The translations under genes and the position numbers were made by a program. 64,000 nucleotides of DNA from Brevibacillus invocatus (GTDB taxonomy: Bacteria > Bacillota > Bacilli > Brevibacillales > Brevibacillaceae): assembly GCF_003710915.1 (NCBI RefSeq), contig NZ_RHHR01000009.1, forward strand, positions 1 through 64,000, written 5' to 3'. Below are positions 54,226-64,000 of this stretch, one piece after another. Below the pieces are notes generated by a model that had not been told where the DNA came from, did no database searches, and saw only the letters and a list, made by a program, of their open reading frames with translations. How positions within the stretch are numbered: position 1 is the first letter of the stretch; each line of letters begins with the position of its first letter.

Positions 54226-54725
54226 AAGCGATCTCCCACTTGTGCGAGAAACTTATCAACGGTAGATTTTTGCGATGCTTCATCCAGTTCTTTCTCGATG
54301 ATCTTGGAAGCCAAGAGTACGGAAATGCTGGTCAATTCGCCGCGCAGTTCAGCTTTCGCTTTTTCTACTTCACGAGCCAGCTCAGCTTTTGCGCCTGCTT
54401 TCATGCTTTCTGTCGCAGCTTGTGCTTCTGCTACGATTTTGGCAGCTTCATCAGACGCTTGCTTTACAGCACGGTCGATGATTGCCTTGGATTCAGCACG
54501 AGCTTCATCCAGAACCTTGCGTTGTTCAGCCAGAAGCGCTTCCGCTTCTTGGCGATTGCGTTCAGCAGAACTGATTTCGTTCTCAACATGCTGACGGCGT
54601 TTTTCCATAACGGCCATAAGCGGCCCCATTGCATACTTGTTTACAACCCACAGCAAAATCAAGAATACGATAGCCTGGGTAAGCATCGACCCCCACTCAA
54701 GGGATACGGCACCTAAGTCTAACAT
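54222..54725 (-). CDS. atpF: ATP synthase subunit b
   Basis: 167 aa from ATG 54725 with AAGGAG eight bases upstream (GTG 54734 is in frame but overlaps the site). One N-terminal membrane helix (MLTQAIVFLILLWVVNKYAM) then a long charged helix, EKRRQHVENEISSAERNRQE onward, forming the peripheral stalk. Confidence 0.95.
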
Positions 54726-54848
54726 GCTTTTCACTCCTTCCTCAGTAGCAGGAGAATATCTTAATAAATGGATAACATCATACGTAACTTTTTTTACAAA
54801 AGGAAGGCGAAGGTCGAGCCCTCGCCTATCTTACTTTTATTGTTCCAA

Positions 54849-55073
<225 letters not shown>

Positions 55074-55121
55074 TTAAAAACCTCCTTAGTATTGTGTAAG
55101 CATTAGGAATATCCTAGAACA

Positions 55122-56377
<1,256 letters not shown>

Positions 56378-56388
56378 CTTCCATCTCC

Positions 56389-56598
56389 CTAGAGATAGCC
56401 CCGAACTATGCGATAGACGCTATAAACGCCCACACCCAATCCTAACAGCAGGCCAACCACTAGAAATAAAGGGTTGGTAGCGAAGAGACCATCCAGATAT
56501 TTGCCGAGAAGTACTCCCCCAACAACACAAATGGCCAAGTCTCCACCGATCAAGGTGACCAGTGTAATGGCTCGCCAAGGATTATCGATTTTTGGCAC
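56389..56598 (-). CDS. atpZ: AtpZ/F0F1-ATPase-associated small membrane protein
   Basis: 69 aa from GTG 56598, eight bases after AAGGAG; ATG 56616 overlaps that site. Two helices, ITLVTLIGGDLAICVVGGVL and LVVGLLLGLGVGVYSVYRI, typical of the AtpZ family that precedes atpI. Shown in alkaliphilic Bacillus to work with AtpI in Mg2+/Ca2+ transport; here inferred. Confidence 0.85.
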   Translation of the reverse strand: MPKIDNPWRAITLVTLIGGDLAICVVGGVLLGKYLDGLFATNPLFLVVGLLLGLGVGVYSVYRIVRGYL

Positions 56599-56660
56599 AG
56601 GACGTTCTCCTTTCATTTATAAGGAGAGGGAAGGTGAAAATAGCCCCTTTGCCCTCATCC

Positions 56661-56690
56661 ATATTAACGAAGAATTATTCCTTTTGTCAA
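56661..56690 (-). promoter_or_regulatory. Promoter of the atp operon
   Basis: Consensus TTGACA (56685-56690), an 18-bp spacer and TAATAT (56661-56666) on the minus strand, about 60 bp before atpZ. Confidence 0.8.
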
Positions 56691-56742
56691 TCTAGGTCTC
56701 ATTGTGTACACAAACCGTTCACAATTCCTCCAAATGCTAGAA

Positions 56743-57933
56743 TCAAATCTTTTCGACAACTGTTGCAACGCCTTGTCCGCCACCAATACACAGGGTTGCT
56801 AAACCATATTTTACCCCTTCACGCTTTTGTAATTCGTGAACGAGCGTTACGAGGATTCTGGCGCCACTTGCACCGATTGGATGGCCTAGCGCGATTGCCC
56901 CACCATTGACGTTCAATTTCTCACGATCCAAGCCTAGCGCTTTGCCTACTGCCAAGGACTGTACGGCAAATGCTTCGTTGGCTTCGATCAGATCCATCTG
57001 CTCGAGGGAAAGGCCCGCTTTATCCAGAACGCGCTGTGTTGCTGGTACCGGACCGTAGCCCATGATGCTTGGGTCGACTCCTGCGCTCGCATTGGCAATA
57101 ATTCGAGCAAGCGGTTTTACACCTAGCTCATCTGCCTTTTCTTTTGACATGATCAAAAGAGCTGCTGCGCCATCGTTAATACCTGATGCATTACCAGCCG
57201 TTACGCTGCCATCCTTTTTGAAGGCCGGCTTTAATTTGCCCAGTCCCTCAGCCGTTACGCCAGCGCGTGGAAACTCATCTACCTGGAACTGCACCGGCTC
57301 GCCTTTTCGTTGGGGAATTGGTACAGGCACGATCTCTTCCTGGAAGCGTCCGCTCGCCAAGGCCTGCTGCGCCTTTTCCTGGCTCCAGGCTGCAAACTCG
57401 TCCTGCTCCTCGCGGCCGATCTCATACTTGCTGCACAGATTTTCTGCCGTAATCCCCATGTGGTAATCGTTGAACGCACACCAGAGACCATCGCGAATCA
57501 TGGAGTCGACGACTTTTTGATCGCCCATACGATAGCCAGAGCGCGCTCCTTCCATAAGATAAGGCGCCTGACTCATATTTTCCATACCGCCAGCCAGAAC
57601 GACATCCGAATCGCCGCTTACGATTGCTTGTACGGCCAGGTGAACAGCTTTCAAACCGGAGCCGCATACCTTATTGATCGTCAACGATGGCACTTCATGA
57701 GCCAAGCCTGCACGAATGGAAGCCTGACGTGCCGGATTCTGACCAAGCCCTGCCTGCAGCACGTTGCCCATAATGACTTCATCTACAGCGTCCCTGGATA
57801 CTCCAGCACGCTCCAATGCTGCTTCTAATACAATACCGCCCAGCTGCGTAGCACTAATCCCCGCGAGCGCCCCTTGAAAACTCCCGATTGCTGTACGTAC
57901 GGCACTGGCAATAACGATTTCCTTTTGACTCAT
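56743..57933 (-). CDS. Acetyl-CoA C-acetyltransferase (thiolase)
   Basis: 396 aa, normal length for biosynthetic or degradative thiolase II. It condenses two acetyl-CoA to acetoacetyl-CoA or cleaves 3-ketoacyl-CoA. Catalytic C90 in [16 protein letters not shown], the His in [17 protein letters not shown] and second Cys in [10 protein letters not shown] are present, as is [18 protein letters not shown] upstream of the ATG. It stands alone between the atp operon and an SLH protein, with no fatty acid or polyhydroxyalkanoate genes beside it, so the pathway is not fixed. Confidence 0.93.
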   Translation of the reverse strand: MSQKEIVIASAVRTAIGSFQGALAGISATQLGGIVLEAALERAGVSRDAVDEVIMGNVLQAGLGQNPARQASIRAGLAHEVPSLTINKVCGSGLKAVHLAVQAIVSGDSDVVLAGGMENMSQAPYLMEGARSGYRMGDQKVVDSMIRDGLWCAFNDYHMGITAENLCSKYEIGREEQDEFAAWSQEKAQQALASGRFQEEIVPVPIPQRKGEPVQFQVDEFPRAGVTAEGLGKLKPAFKKDGSVTAGNASGINDGAAALLIMSKEKADELGVKPLARIIANASAGVDPSIMGYGPVPATQRVLDKAGLSLEQMDLIEANEAFAVQSLAVGKALGLDREKLNVNGGAIALGHPIGASGARILVTLVHELQKREGVKYGLATLCIGGGQGVATVVEKI

Positions 57934-58045
57934 CGTTTTTCACTCCTCGCACCTTAACATGATGTTCACGCTTTCATATGATTCCATCTTTTTCGATTTT
58001 CTCCTGCTTTGCAAGGAAAATACACCACACATTCCGTTAGCAAAA

Positions 58046-58075
58046 TCAGGCTTCCTCCACTGTGAAAGGAAGCCT
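58046..58075 (-). terminator. Terminator of the SLH glycosidase gene
   Basis: AGGCTTCCT (58048-58056) and AGGAAGCCT (58067-58075) form perfect 9-bp arms; GATTTTG follows on the minus strand. Weak T tract. Confidence 0.65.
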
Positions 58076-58098
58076 AGCTACCGACTTACGGTCGTTCA

Positions 58099-61000
58099 TT
58101 ATTGCTGATGCAGAATTCTGTAGAGTGCCACGACGCAAACCGCGCGTGTCGTAGCTTTGTTCGGGTCAAATTTTCCGCCGACAGGGTCAACCAGTCCAAG
58201 TCCAACCACGTTGTTGATAGACGAAGCTGCCCAAGATGGCCACGTCTTGGAATCTGAGACGGACTTAGCCGTTCCCTTTTTATTCACCATGCGATCGAGG
58301 ATCACCGCCGCTTCTGCACGTGTCACTGGCTGATCCGGCTTGAAGGTATTGTCAGCATACCCCTTAACCAGACCTTTGGCGACAGCGACCTGAACCGCTC
58401 CCTGTGCATAGTCTGGTATCTTGTCTTTGAATTTCAGCTGCGCTGAGGCCGGCAGCTCCCATTCAAACGTACGAGCCAACAGCGTGACGAATTGTGCGCG
58501 GGTCAATGAAGCTTCTGGACCAAAGGTCGTTGCGGTCAAGCCTTTGACATAACCCTGATTCGCCATATAGGTAATTTCAGCTTTTGCAGGATGGTTCGCG
58601 ATATCGACGAACGCCGCACCTGGCATATCGAGATAATAAGGCACGTATTTACCGAGGGAATTCACCTCGTAGACCCATTCCCCTTGTGCATTGAGGGTGC
58701 CCAAAAGCGGATCCAGCGTGTTGTTCACTTCGTTGACGTACAATAATCCGATTCCTTTACCAGCAAGCCAATTCTTCGGCACGAGCTTCAATTCAGCCGG
58801 TACTGTCGAACTCATATTTTGTTGATCGCCATTCGGCTTGATGGTAAACGAGTAGTCTGCCGGGACGTAACCAGGCAGTTGCTGCTCGATGATCGAATCT
58901 ACATCGATGGTGATGCTGTCGAGGGAGGAAGCGGCCTGCGCAAATGAATACTTCACGTCGAGCTCGCTACCCAATGAGAGACTGCCCGGAATCTCCGGCA
59001 CGACGATCGCACCGTTTGGCTTGCCCGCCTGATTTGGCAGGAGCAGCGACATCTCGTCGAAGTAGAGCGTGCCTTTGTCCTGCGTAATGCCATCGTTTGC
59101 CTGATCCACGACGTAGATACTCTTCAGCTGCAAAGGATAAGCCACTCCGCCCGGGAAGTACCCCTTCACTTGTTTCCAGCCGGACCAGTCTATCTCTTTT
59201 GCCAGATCGACGTATACCGGCTTGCCATTCGCATCGATGACTTCCGCTCGCAGCCAATGTCTGCTGTTGTCTCCATATACCCACATTCCGATTCCAATCG
59301 GATTGCCAGGAATCGTTACCGGTTTTGCTCCTAGTACACCGTATGCAATACGCATTTCCGAGCTCGGTGCCCCCGAGAAATTGTACACCAGCTTGCCAGC
59401 CTTCTTCGTGCGGAAAACGGGTTCCGTAACGGCAGCAAAGGCTCCGCTAGAGCTGATGCTGGCAGGCAATGCCGTATGGTACATGCCTACCTGGTTGTCG
59501 AAGGTGAGCCACGGCTGTTCAAATTGGCCGACAGCAAAAGGAACTCTTGTGCTTACACCATCATAGGAGATCGTCAACGTTCCATTGCCAGGCTGCTCTC
59601 CGGCCACCAGCTGTAGCTTGTTATTGACGCTGGCTACAGCAGAATCCACGCTGACCTGTACGCTTTGCGGCGTTGCTGTCAGAGTCGCGCCCTTCTTTGT
59701 CTTCAATTTGATATCGAGGGTCAAGGCTTGTCCTGGAGCAACCGTAATTGGATTCGGCGTCACGGTGATCTGTTGGATATCCTGACCGGAGACGACCTGA
59801 ATCGCTTTACTCTGCACCACATTGCCCGATCTTCCTGAAATCGTAACGGCACCGGAGCGTGTTGGGGTAAATTGCTGACCTTGTATCGTCCCCGCATCAG
59901 TATCCCAAGCAACCTGAGACGCATTGAGCGCGTATGGCAGGTAGTGAATGTCATAGCCTTTGCTCGCATTCAATGTCACCGTCTGACCGATCAGGATGTC
60001 TGTCGGTACGTCAATCTGAAAGCCTCTCAGATCGCCACCCGTAGGTGCCGTATTGAAGACAGCCAGCCCGGTCGGTACGCGCCGTTCTGTTCCTCCCGTT
60101 GGACGGATCGCCAAATTGGCATGGATATCACCCAGCATGCGCGCAGACATGGTTGTCGATCCGCCGCCATCAAAGTTCACAGCCCGAAAAGACCCGATCT
60201 CAACCATGATTCTGGCCAACTCATCCAAATAAACGCCTTTATTTCCCTCTACCGTCACCATGTACAGCGTCTTGCCATCCTGGGAGGCACCGACTGCCGT
60301 ACGGGCATTGAGGGATGTAATCGATTTGTCAGCCTGGAATGAGGTCAGCGCTTTTCCTTGATCGACGAGCAGGACGTTCCCTCCGACAGCTTGTACCCAG
60401 TCTTGATTGAGCGGTGTTGTTTGGTACTCTACTTTTGCTGTAGAACCAACCGGGAATTGCTGCTTCAAAAATTCGGCTGCTGCTCCGTGTCCCCACAGGA
60501 CATAGCCATTGTAAGGTATGTAAAAGCCCGGCTGATTAACACGTACTTCTTTCGCTACGTTATCGACGAAGAGAACTTCGACGACATCCTTATAGCCGGA
60601 GATTGTCCCCAAGCTCGTTTGCCCAAAGGCAGGTGTATACATGTTCAACTGATTTTGGTGACTTTTTCGGCCCTCGCTTGGGTTGTACTCTTCCTTATTG
60701 ATCCCCTGTAGCGGGTATGCGGTTCCGCTGTTTGCCGTCACTTTTCCATTAAATCCGAACTTTTCGACGAGAGCGGTCTTATCGGAAGTGATCCCCAAGC
60801 TGTACCAGTACGAGATCAGTCCCATCGATGAAACCAGCTGCTGATCCTTCATGACGATGCCAAAGGGAGCCCCTCTTTTGGTCATGTTGAAAAAGTCCGC
60901 GTTGATGGCCGCCACAGCTCCCGTTTCTCTCGCCATTTGGGTAATCGTTTGACGCTCTGTCAGCCTGCCATTGGTTCCGTAAATGGGCTTAACCTCTACA

Positions 61001-61236
61001 TACGGATTGTTCAGATCCACCTTAGTGACCATGACCGTGACGGCCTGATCTCCATATGATTTGGTATATTTGATTAATGTGGTCCCTTCCCCAATTGGCG
61101 TTTGCCACATCATCTGCAATGCACTTGTCTCCGATCTGGCCTGTGCGACATTTGTCGCAAGTGGCACAAACGGAACAAAAGCTCCCCAGGCCATCGTGCT
61201 GGCCGTGAGCAGCGTAACGACATTCCGCGCTCTCAT
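58099..61236 (-). CDS. Phosphodiester glycosidase (NAGPA-like) with SLH domains
   Basis: 1045 aa from ATG 61236 (GGAGAGGAG eight bases upstream); an ATG at 61275 has no site. Signal peptide about 1-33 (VVTLLTASTMAWGAFVPFVP). An NAGPA/DUF2233 domain (about 75-400) carries INADFFNM, TAVGASQDGKTLYMVTVEG and the signature AVNFDGGGSTTMS. This family splits sugar-phosphate diesters. Then Ig-like and jelly-roll-like regions (about 400-800), and three C-terminal SLH domains (TRAQFVTLLARTFEW, VTRAEAAVILDRMV, TTRAVCVVALYRIL). A wall-anchored enzyme acting on phosphodiester-linked polymer, possibly teichoic-acid-like; the substrate is inference. Confidence 0.87.
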   Translation of the reverse strand: MRARNVVTLLTASTMAWGAFVPFVPLATNVAQARSETSALQMMWQTPIGEGTTLIKYTKSYGDQAVTVMVTKVDLNNPYVEVKPIYGTNGRLTERQTITQMARETGAVAAINADFFNMTKRGAPFGIVMKDQQLVSSMGLISYWYSLGITSDKTALVEKFGFNGKVTANSGTAYPLQGINKEEYNPSEGRKSHQNQLNMYTPAFGQTSLGTISGYKDVVEVLFVDNVAKEVRVNQPGFYIPYNGYVLWGHGAAAEFLKQQFPVGSTAKVEYQTTPLNQDWVQAVGGNVLLVDQGKALTSFQADKSITSLNARTAVGASQDGKTLYMVTVEGNKGVYLDELARIMVEIGSFRAVNFDGGGSTTMSARMLGDIHANLAIRPTGGTERRVPTGLAVFNTAPTGGDLRGFQIDVPTDILIGQTVTLNASKGYDIHYLPYALNASQVAWDTDAGTIQGQQFTPTRSGAVTISGRSGNVVQSKAIQVVSGQDIQQITVTPNPITVAPGQALTLDIKLKTKKGATLTATPQSVQVSVDSAVASVNNKLQLVAGEQPGNGTLTISYDGVSTRVPFAVGQFEQPWLTFDNQVGMYHTALPASISSSGAFAAVTEPVFRTKKAGKLVYNFSGAPSSEMRIAYGVLGAKPVTIPGNPIGIGMWVYGDNSRHWLRAEVIDANGKPVYVDLAKEIDWSGWKQVKGYFPGGVAYPLQLKSIYVVDQANDGITQDKGTLYFDEMSLLLPNQAGKPNGAIVVPEIPGSLSLGSELDVKYSFAQAASSLDSITIDVDSIIEQQLPGYVPADYSFTIKPNGDQQNMSSTVPAELKLVPKNWLAGKGIGLLYVNEVNNTLDPLLGTLNAQGEWVYEVNSLGKYVPYYLDMPGAAFVDIANHPAKAEITYMANQGYVKGLTATTFGPEASLTRAQFVTLLARTFEWELPASAQLKFKDKIPDYAQGAVQVAVAKGLVKGYADNTFKPDQPVTRAEAAVILDRMVNKKGTAKSVSDSKTWPSWAASSINNVVGLGLVDPVGGKFDPNKATTRAVCVVALYRILHQQ

Positions 61237-61432
61237 GTTGGTGACTCCTCTCCGTTTACCGAACTCTTTTTTCATCTATCTGCTGCTGAACATGTCTAAA
61301 CTGGCCACTGCCAGTGGTATTTGATAAGCAGACAACTAGTAGTTAGACGCACGAGGTGGATTGATAGTTTCGGATTTTTTCCATTTTCATTCCTTACAAA
61401 TCATGACAAATCTTTCGAATAGGCTGGCAATG

Positions 61433-61472
61433 AGAAAAACCGTCCGGGGTTCGCTTGCTTCCGGACGGTTTC
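61433..61472 (-). terminator. Terminator of wecB/mnaA
   Basis: AACCGTCCGG (61438-61447) and CCGGACGGTT (61461-61470) are perfect 10-bp arms with a 13-nt loop; TTTTTCTC follows on the minus strand. Confidence 0.85.
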
Positions 61473-61489
61473 TTTCACACGATGAGCGA

Positions 61490-62647
61490 TTATGATTTAG
61501 ATTGACCGGGCACAAATGGAGCAGGTCGTTCGGCACGCATGCCATAGTGATGAAGGATCGCTTCCACGATGCGCCGTGACGCCTCGCCATCGCCGTATGG
61601 GTTGGCGGCGTGCGCCATTTCATCATACGCCTTTGGATTCGTCAGCAGTTCCTTTGTCATCTGATAGACCTGAGCTTCATCCGTTCCCGCGAGCTTCAAC
61701 GTCCCTGCAGCGATGCCCTCGGGGCGTTCCGTCGTATCACGCAGCACCAGAACGGGTACGCCGAGCGAAGGAGCTTCCTCCTGTACGCCGCCCGAATCCG
61801 TCAAGATCAGGTGAGCACGTGCAGCAAGGTTGTGGAAATCGAATGCATCCAACGGATCGATCAACACGATACGCTGATGATCGCCCAGCACCTCCTGCGC
61901 TACTTCCTGCACAGCTGGATTCAGGTGAACCGGATACACGACAGCGATTTCCGGATGCTCATCTACCAACCTTCTGACGGCGCGGAAAATTCTCCGCATG
62001 GGTTCTCCGAGATTCTCCCGGCGATGCGCGGTCATGAGCACCATTTTGTGGTCAGATACATGTTCCAGGACTGGATGCGTGTAATCTTCACGTACGGTCG
62101 TTTTCAAGGCATCAATAGCGGTGTTGCCGGTAATGTAGATGGCTTCTTCGGGCTTGTTCTCGCGTCTCAGATTGTCAGCCGCTCCATCCGTTGGGGAGAA
62201 GTGCAGATCAGCCATTACGCCAGTCAGCTGACGATTCATCTCCTCCGGAAACGGCGAGTACTTGTCCCATGTCCGCAGTCCCGCCTCTACATGACCAATC
62301 GTGACCTGATTGTAAAAAGCAGCCAGACTCGCGACAAAGGTCGTCGACGTATCCCCGTGTACCAGCACGATGTCAGGCTTCACTTCCTTGATCACCGCAT
62401 CCAGACTTTGCAAGGCGCGTGTCGTCACATCCACCAAAGTCTGTCTGTCCTTCATGATATTTAAATCATAATCAGGTGTAATCTCAAAAATCTCCAGGAC
62501 TTGATCCAGCATCTGACGATGTTGGGCGGTCACGCAAACGACCGACTCAATCTGTTCATTGTATTTGTTCAATTCATGAACCAGCGGAGCCATCTTTATC
62601 GCTTCCGGACGTGTGCCGAAAACCGTCATTACTTTACATGTCTTCAT
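61490..62647 (-). CDS. mnaA: UDP-N-acetylglucosamine 2-epimerase (non-hydrolysing)
   Basis: 385 aa from ATG 62647 (GGAGAGGA eight bases upstream). Interconverts UDP-GlcNAc and UDP-ManNAc, the donor for TagA. GT-B fold: VMTVFGTRPEAIKMAPLV, LVHGDTSTTFVASLAAFY, GHVEAGLRTWDKYSPFPEE, TAHRRENLGEPM, YPVHLNP and DSGGVQEEAPSLGVPVL are diagnostic. Nineteen bp after upp. It completes, with tagO and tagA in this window, the set for the wall polymer linkage unit. Confidence 0.95.
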   Translation of the reverse strand: MKTCKVMTVFGTRPEAIKMAPLVHELNKYNEQIESVVCVTAQHRQMLDQVLEIFEITPDYDLNIMKDRQTLVDVTTRALQSLDAVIKEVKPDIVLVHGDTSTTFVASLAAFYNQVTIGHVEAGLRTWDKYSPFPEEMNRQLTGVMADLHFSPTDGAADNLRRENKPEEAIYITGNTAIDALKTTVREDYTHPVLEHVSDHKMVLMTAHRRENLGEPMRRIFRAVRRLVDEHPEIAVVYPVHLNPAVQEVAQEVLGDHQRIVLIDPLDAFDFHNLAARAHLILTDSGGVQEEAPSLGVPVLVLRDTTERPEGIAAGTLKLAGTDEAQVYQMTKELLTNPKAYDEMAHAANPYGDGEASRRIVEAILHHYGMRAERPAPFVPGQSKS

Positions 62648-62666
62648 CGGATTTCCTCTCCTACTG

Positions 62667-63296
62667 CTACTTTGTGCCGTACAAGCGATCTCCTGCATCC
62701 CCCAAGCCAGGAACGATATAACCGTGGTCGTTCAGTTGCTCATCTATGGCTGCTACGTAAATATCTACTTCCGGGTGCTCTTCCTGCACCATTTTAATGC
62801 CTTCCGGTGCGGCAATCAGACACATCAGCTTCAGGTTTTTCGCACCGCGGTTCTTCAGTGCGGTAATCGCTGCTACAGCTGATCCTCCTGTGGCCAGCAT
62901 TGGATCGATCACGATCAGTTCACGTTCCGCCACGTCAGATGGCAGTTTGACGTAATACTCAACAGGCTGCAGCGTCTCTGGATCACGGTAAAGGCCTACA
63001 TGGCCTACCTTCGCTGCCGGGATCAGCTTCAAAAGTCCGTCTACCATTCCCAGTCCCGCGCGCAGGATCGGTACCAGCCCTACTTTTTTCCCAGCAATGA
63101 CATTGGACTTGCAAACTGCCACAGGTGTCTCGATCGTCGTCTCTTCCAAGGGCATTTCACGGGTAATTTCATATCCCATCAAAGTAGAAACTTCGTCTAC
63201 CAGCTCTCGAAACTCCTTGGTACCCGTGTTTTTGTCACGAATATACGTCACTTTATGCTGAATTAGGGGGTGGTCAAACACATATACACGGCTCAT
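62667..63296 (-). CDS. upp: Uracil phosphoribosyltransferase
   Basis: 209 aa, normal length. It salvages uracil to UMP using [23 protein letters not shown] and the PRPP loop [16 protein letters not shown] are typical, with the uracil-binding [17 protein letters not shown] at the C-terminus. GGAGG seven bases upstream of the ATG. Downstream of glyA as in other Bacillales; mnaA follows. Confidence 0.97.
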   Translation of the reverse strand: MSRVYVFDHPLIQHKVTYIRDKNTGTKEFRELVDEVSTLMGYEITREMPLEETTIETPVAVCKSNVIAGKKVGLVPILRAGLGMVDGLLKLIPAAKVGHVGLYRDPETLQPVEYYVKLPSDVAERELIVIDPMLATGGSAVAAITALKNRGAKNLKLMCLIAAPEGIKMVQEEHPEVDIYVAAIDEQLNDHGYIVPGLGDAGDRLYGTK

Positions 63297-63394
63297 GTAC
63301 GTTCCTCCGTTTTCCTATCAATATCTTTATCATAATAGCGAACGAGCCTGCTGACGTCAATTTGCCTAATCTTCGTACATTTATGCGCAACGCG

Positions 63395-63428
63395 AAAAAA
63401 AAGACCCGGTTCACATGACAACCGGGCC
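63395..63428 (-). terminator. Terminator of glyA
   Basis: GACCCGGTT (63403-63411) and AACCGGGCC (63420-63428) pair with one mismatch; eight T follow on the minus strand. Confidence 0.85.
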
Positions 63429-63443
63429 TTCCTCTACTGCTAT

Positions 63444-64000
63444 TTAGATGCTGAGACCTTCGTACATAGGAAAACGTTGGCACAACGCAGCTACGCGCTG
63501 GCGAGCTTCATCATGCTTTGCAGCGTCTTCCGGATTTTTCAGGGTCAGGGCGATGATCGCTGCCACTTCTTTCATCGCTTCCTCGTCAAAGCCGCGGCTC
63601 GTTACAGCAGGTGTACCCATGCGCACGCCACTCGTTACGAACGGGCTTTCCGAGTCGTATGGAATCGTGTTTTTGTTGGTAGTGATGTTGACTTCATCCA
63701 GTAAATGCTCCGCTACTTTACCAGTCAGACCGATCTTGCTGACATCGATCAGCACGAGGTGATTGTCAGTACCGCCAGATACGAGAGTCAATCCCTCTGC
63801 TTTCAACGCTTCTGCGAAAGCTTGTGCATTCTTTACGATGCGGGCAGCGTAGTCTTTGAAATCAGGCTGCAGCGCTTCGCCAAAGGCAACTGCCTTCGCA
63901 GCGATCACGTGCATCAAAGGACCACCCTGTACGCCTGGGAATACGGATTTGTCGATGCCTTTTGCAAATTCTTCCTTGCACAAGATCAAACCACCGCGAG
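63444..64000 (-). CDS. glyA: Serine hydroxymethyltransferase, C-terminal part
   Basis: Partial: the frame enters from the window edge and the last about 185 residues are present. [10 protein letters not shown] continues the post-PLP-lysine segment, followed by [50 protein letters not shown] and [10 protein letters not shown]. These are characteristic of GlyA, which interconverts serine and glycine with tetrahydrofolate. The PLP-binding Lys lies just outside the window. Confidence 0.96.
   Translation of the reverse strand, partial: RGGLILCKEEFAKGIDKSVFPGVQGGPLMHVIAAKAVAFGEALQPDFKDYAARIVKNAQAFAEALKAEGLTLVSGGTDNHLVLIDVSKIGLTGKVAEHLLDEVNITTNKNTIPYDSESPFVTSGVRMGTPAVTSRGFDEEAMKEVAAIIALTLKNPEDAAKHDEARQRVAALCQRFPMYEGLSI

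Overview
The window looks like chromosome from a Brevibacillus species (Firmicutes, Paenibacillaceae). The strongest sign is an S-layer operon at 12746-18732 that matches the known cell wall protein (cwp) operon of Brevibacillus brevis. It has tandem TTG and ATG starts 31 codons apart in front of the middle wall protein signal peptide, then a second wall-protein gene of the outer wall protein type. Sporulation genes (spoIIID, spoIIQ, spoIID), mbl, the atp operon and a Bacillus-like order of neighbours agree. No rRNA, tRNA or CRISPR array was seen. All assignments come from reading the sequence and family knowledge; no database search was run.

Layout. (1) 1-118 is the broken end of an S-layer-type gene. 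(2) About 135-12300 is an accessory island, nearly all on the minus strand. It carries two different tyrosine recombinases near its two ends, a DUF927 helicase-like ATPase, a RadC-like JAB protein, a DUF960 protein, a ribbon-helix-helix regulator with an operator-like array, a divergent Xre repressor, an Rpn-type nuclease and several unknown small genes, two of them under 50 codons. A palindrome-rich non-coding stretch lies in its middle. It reads like an integrated plasmid or a small integrative element with its own replication and regulation module, and it sits directly downstream of the S-layer operon. (3) 12746-25903 is surface biology: the outer-wall-like and SLH middle-wall-like S-layer proteins, a TolC-family protein, an IMPACT-family protein, a coiled-coil protein with a 21-bp tandem repeat, and a large SLH protein. 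(4) 26074-37531 is a conserved envelope and sporulation block: tagO, tagA, fabZ, pgsA, an EpuA-like gene, flhP, flhO, mbl, spoIIID, spoIIQ, spoIID, murA, ywmB, ywzB. (5) 37733-48078 is an 11-gene complex I operon (nuoABCDHIJKLMN without EFG), with an unusual Ala/Lys-rich NuoC extension. (6) 48346-49086 is an unknown gene. (7) 49317-56598 is the nine-gene atp operon (atpZ, I, B, E, F, H, A, G, D, C: ten reading frames with atpZ). (8) 56743-64000 holds a thiolase, a secreted phosphodiester glycosidase-SLH fusion, mnaA/wecB, upp and the 3' part of glyA.

How parts fit together. TagO, TagA and MnaA/WecB are the enzymes expected to start a wall polymer with a GlcNAc-ManNAc linkage. Wall polymers are what SLH domains hold on to, and three SLH proteins lie in the same window, so the enzymes for the anchor and the anchored proteins are close together. 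Complex I and ATP synthase operons are neighbours and probably serve the same respiratory chain.
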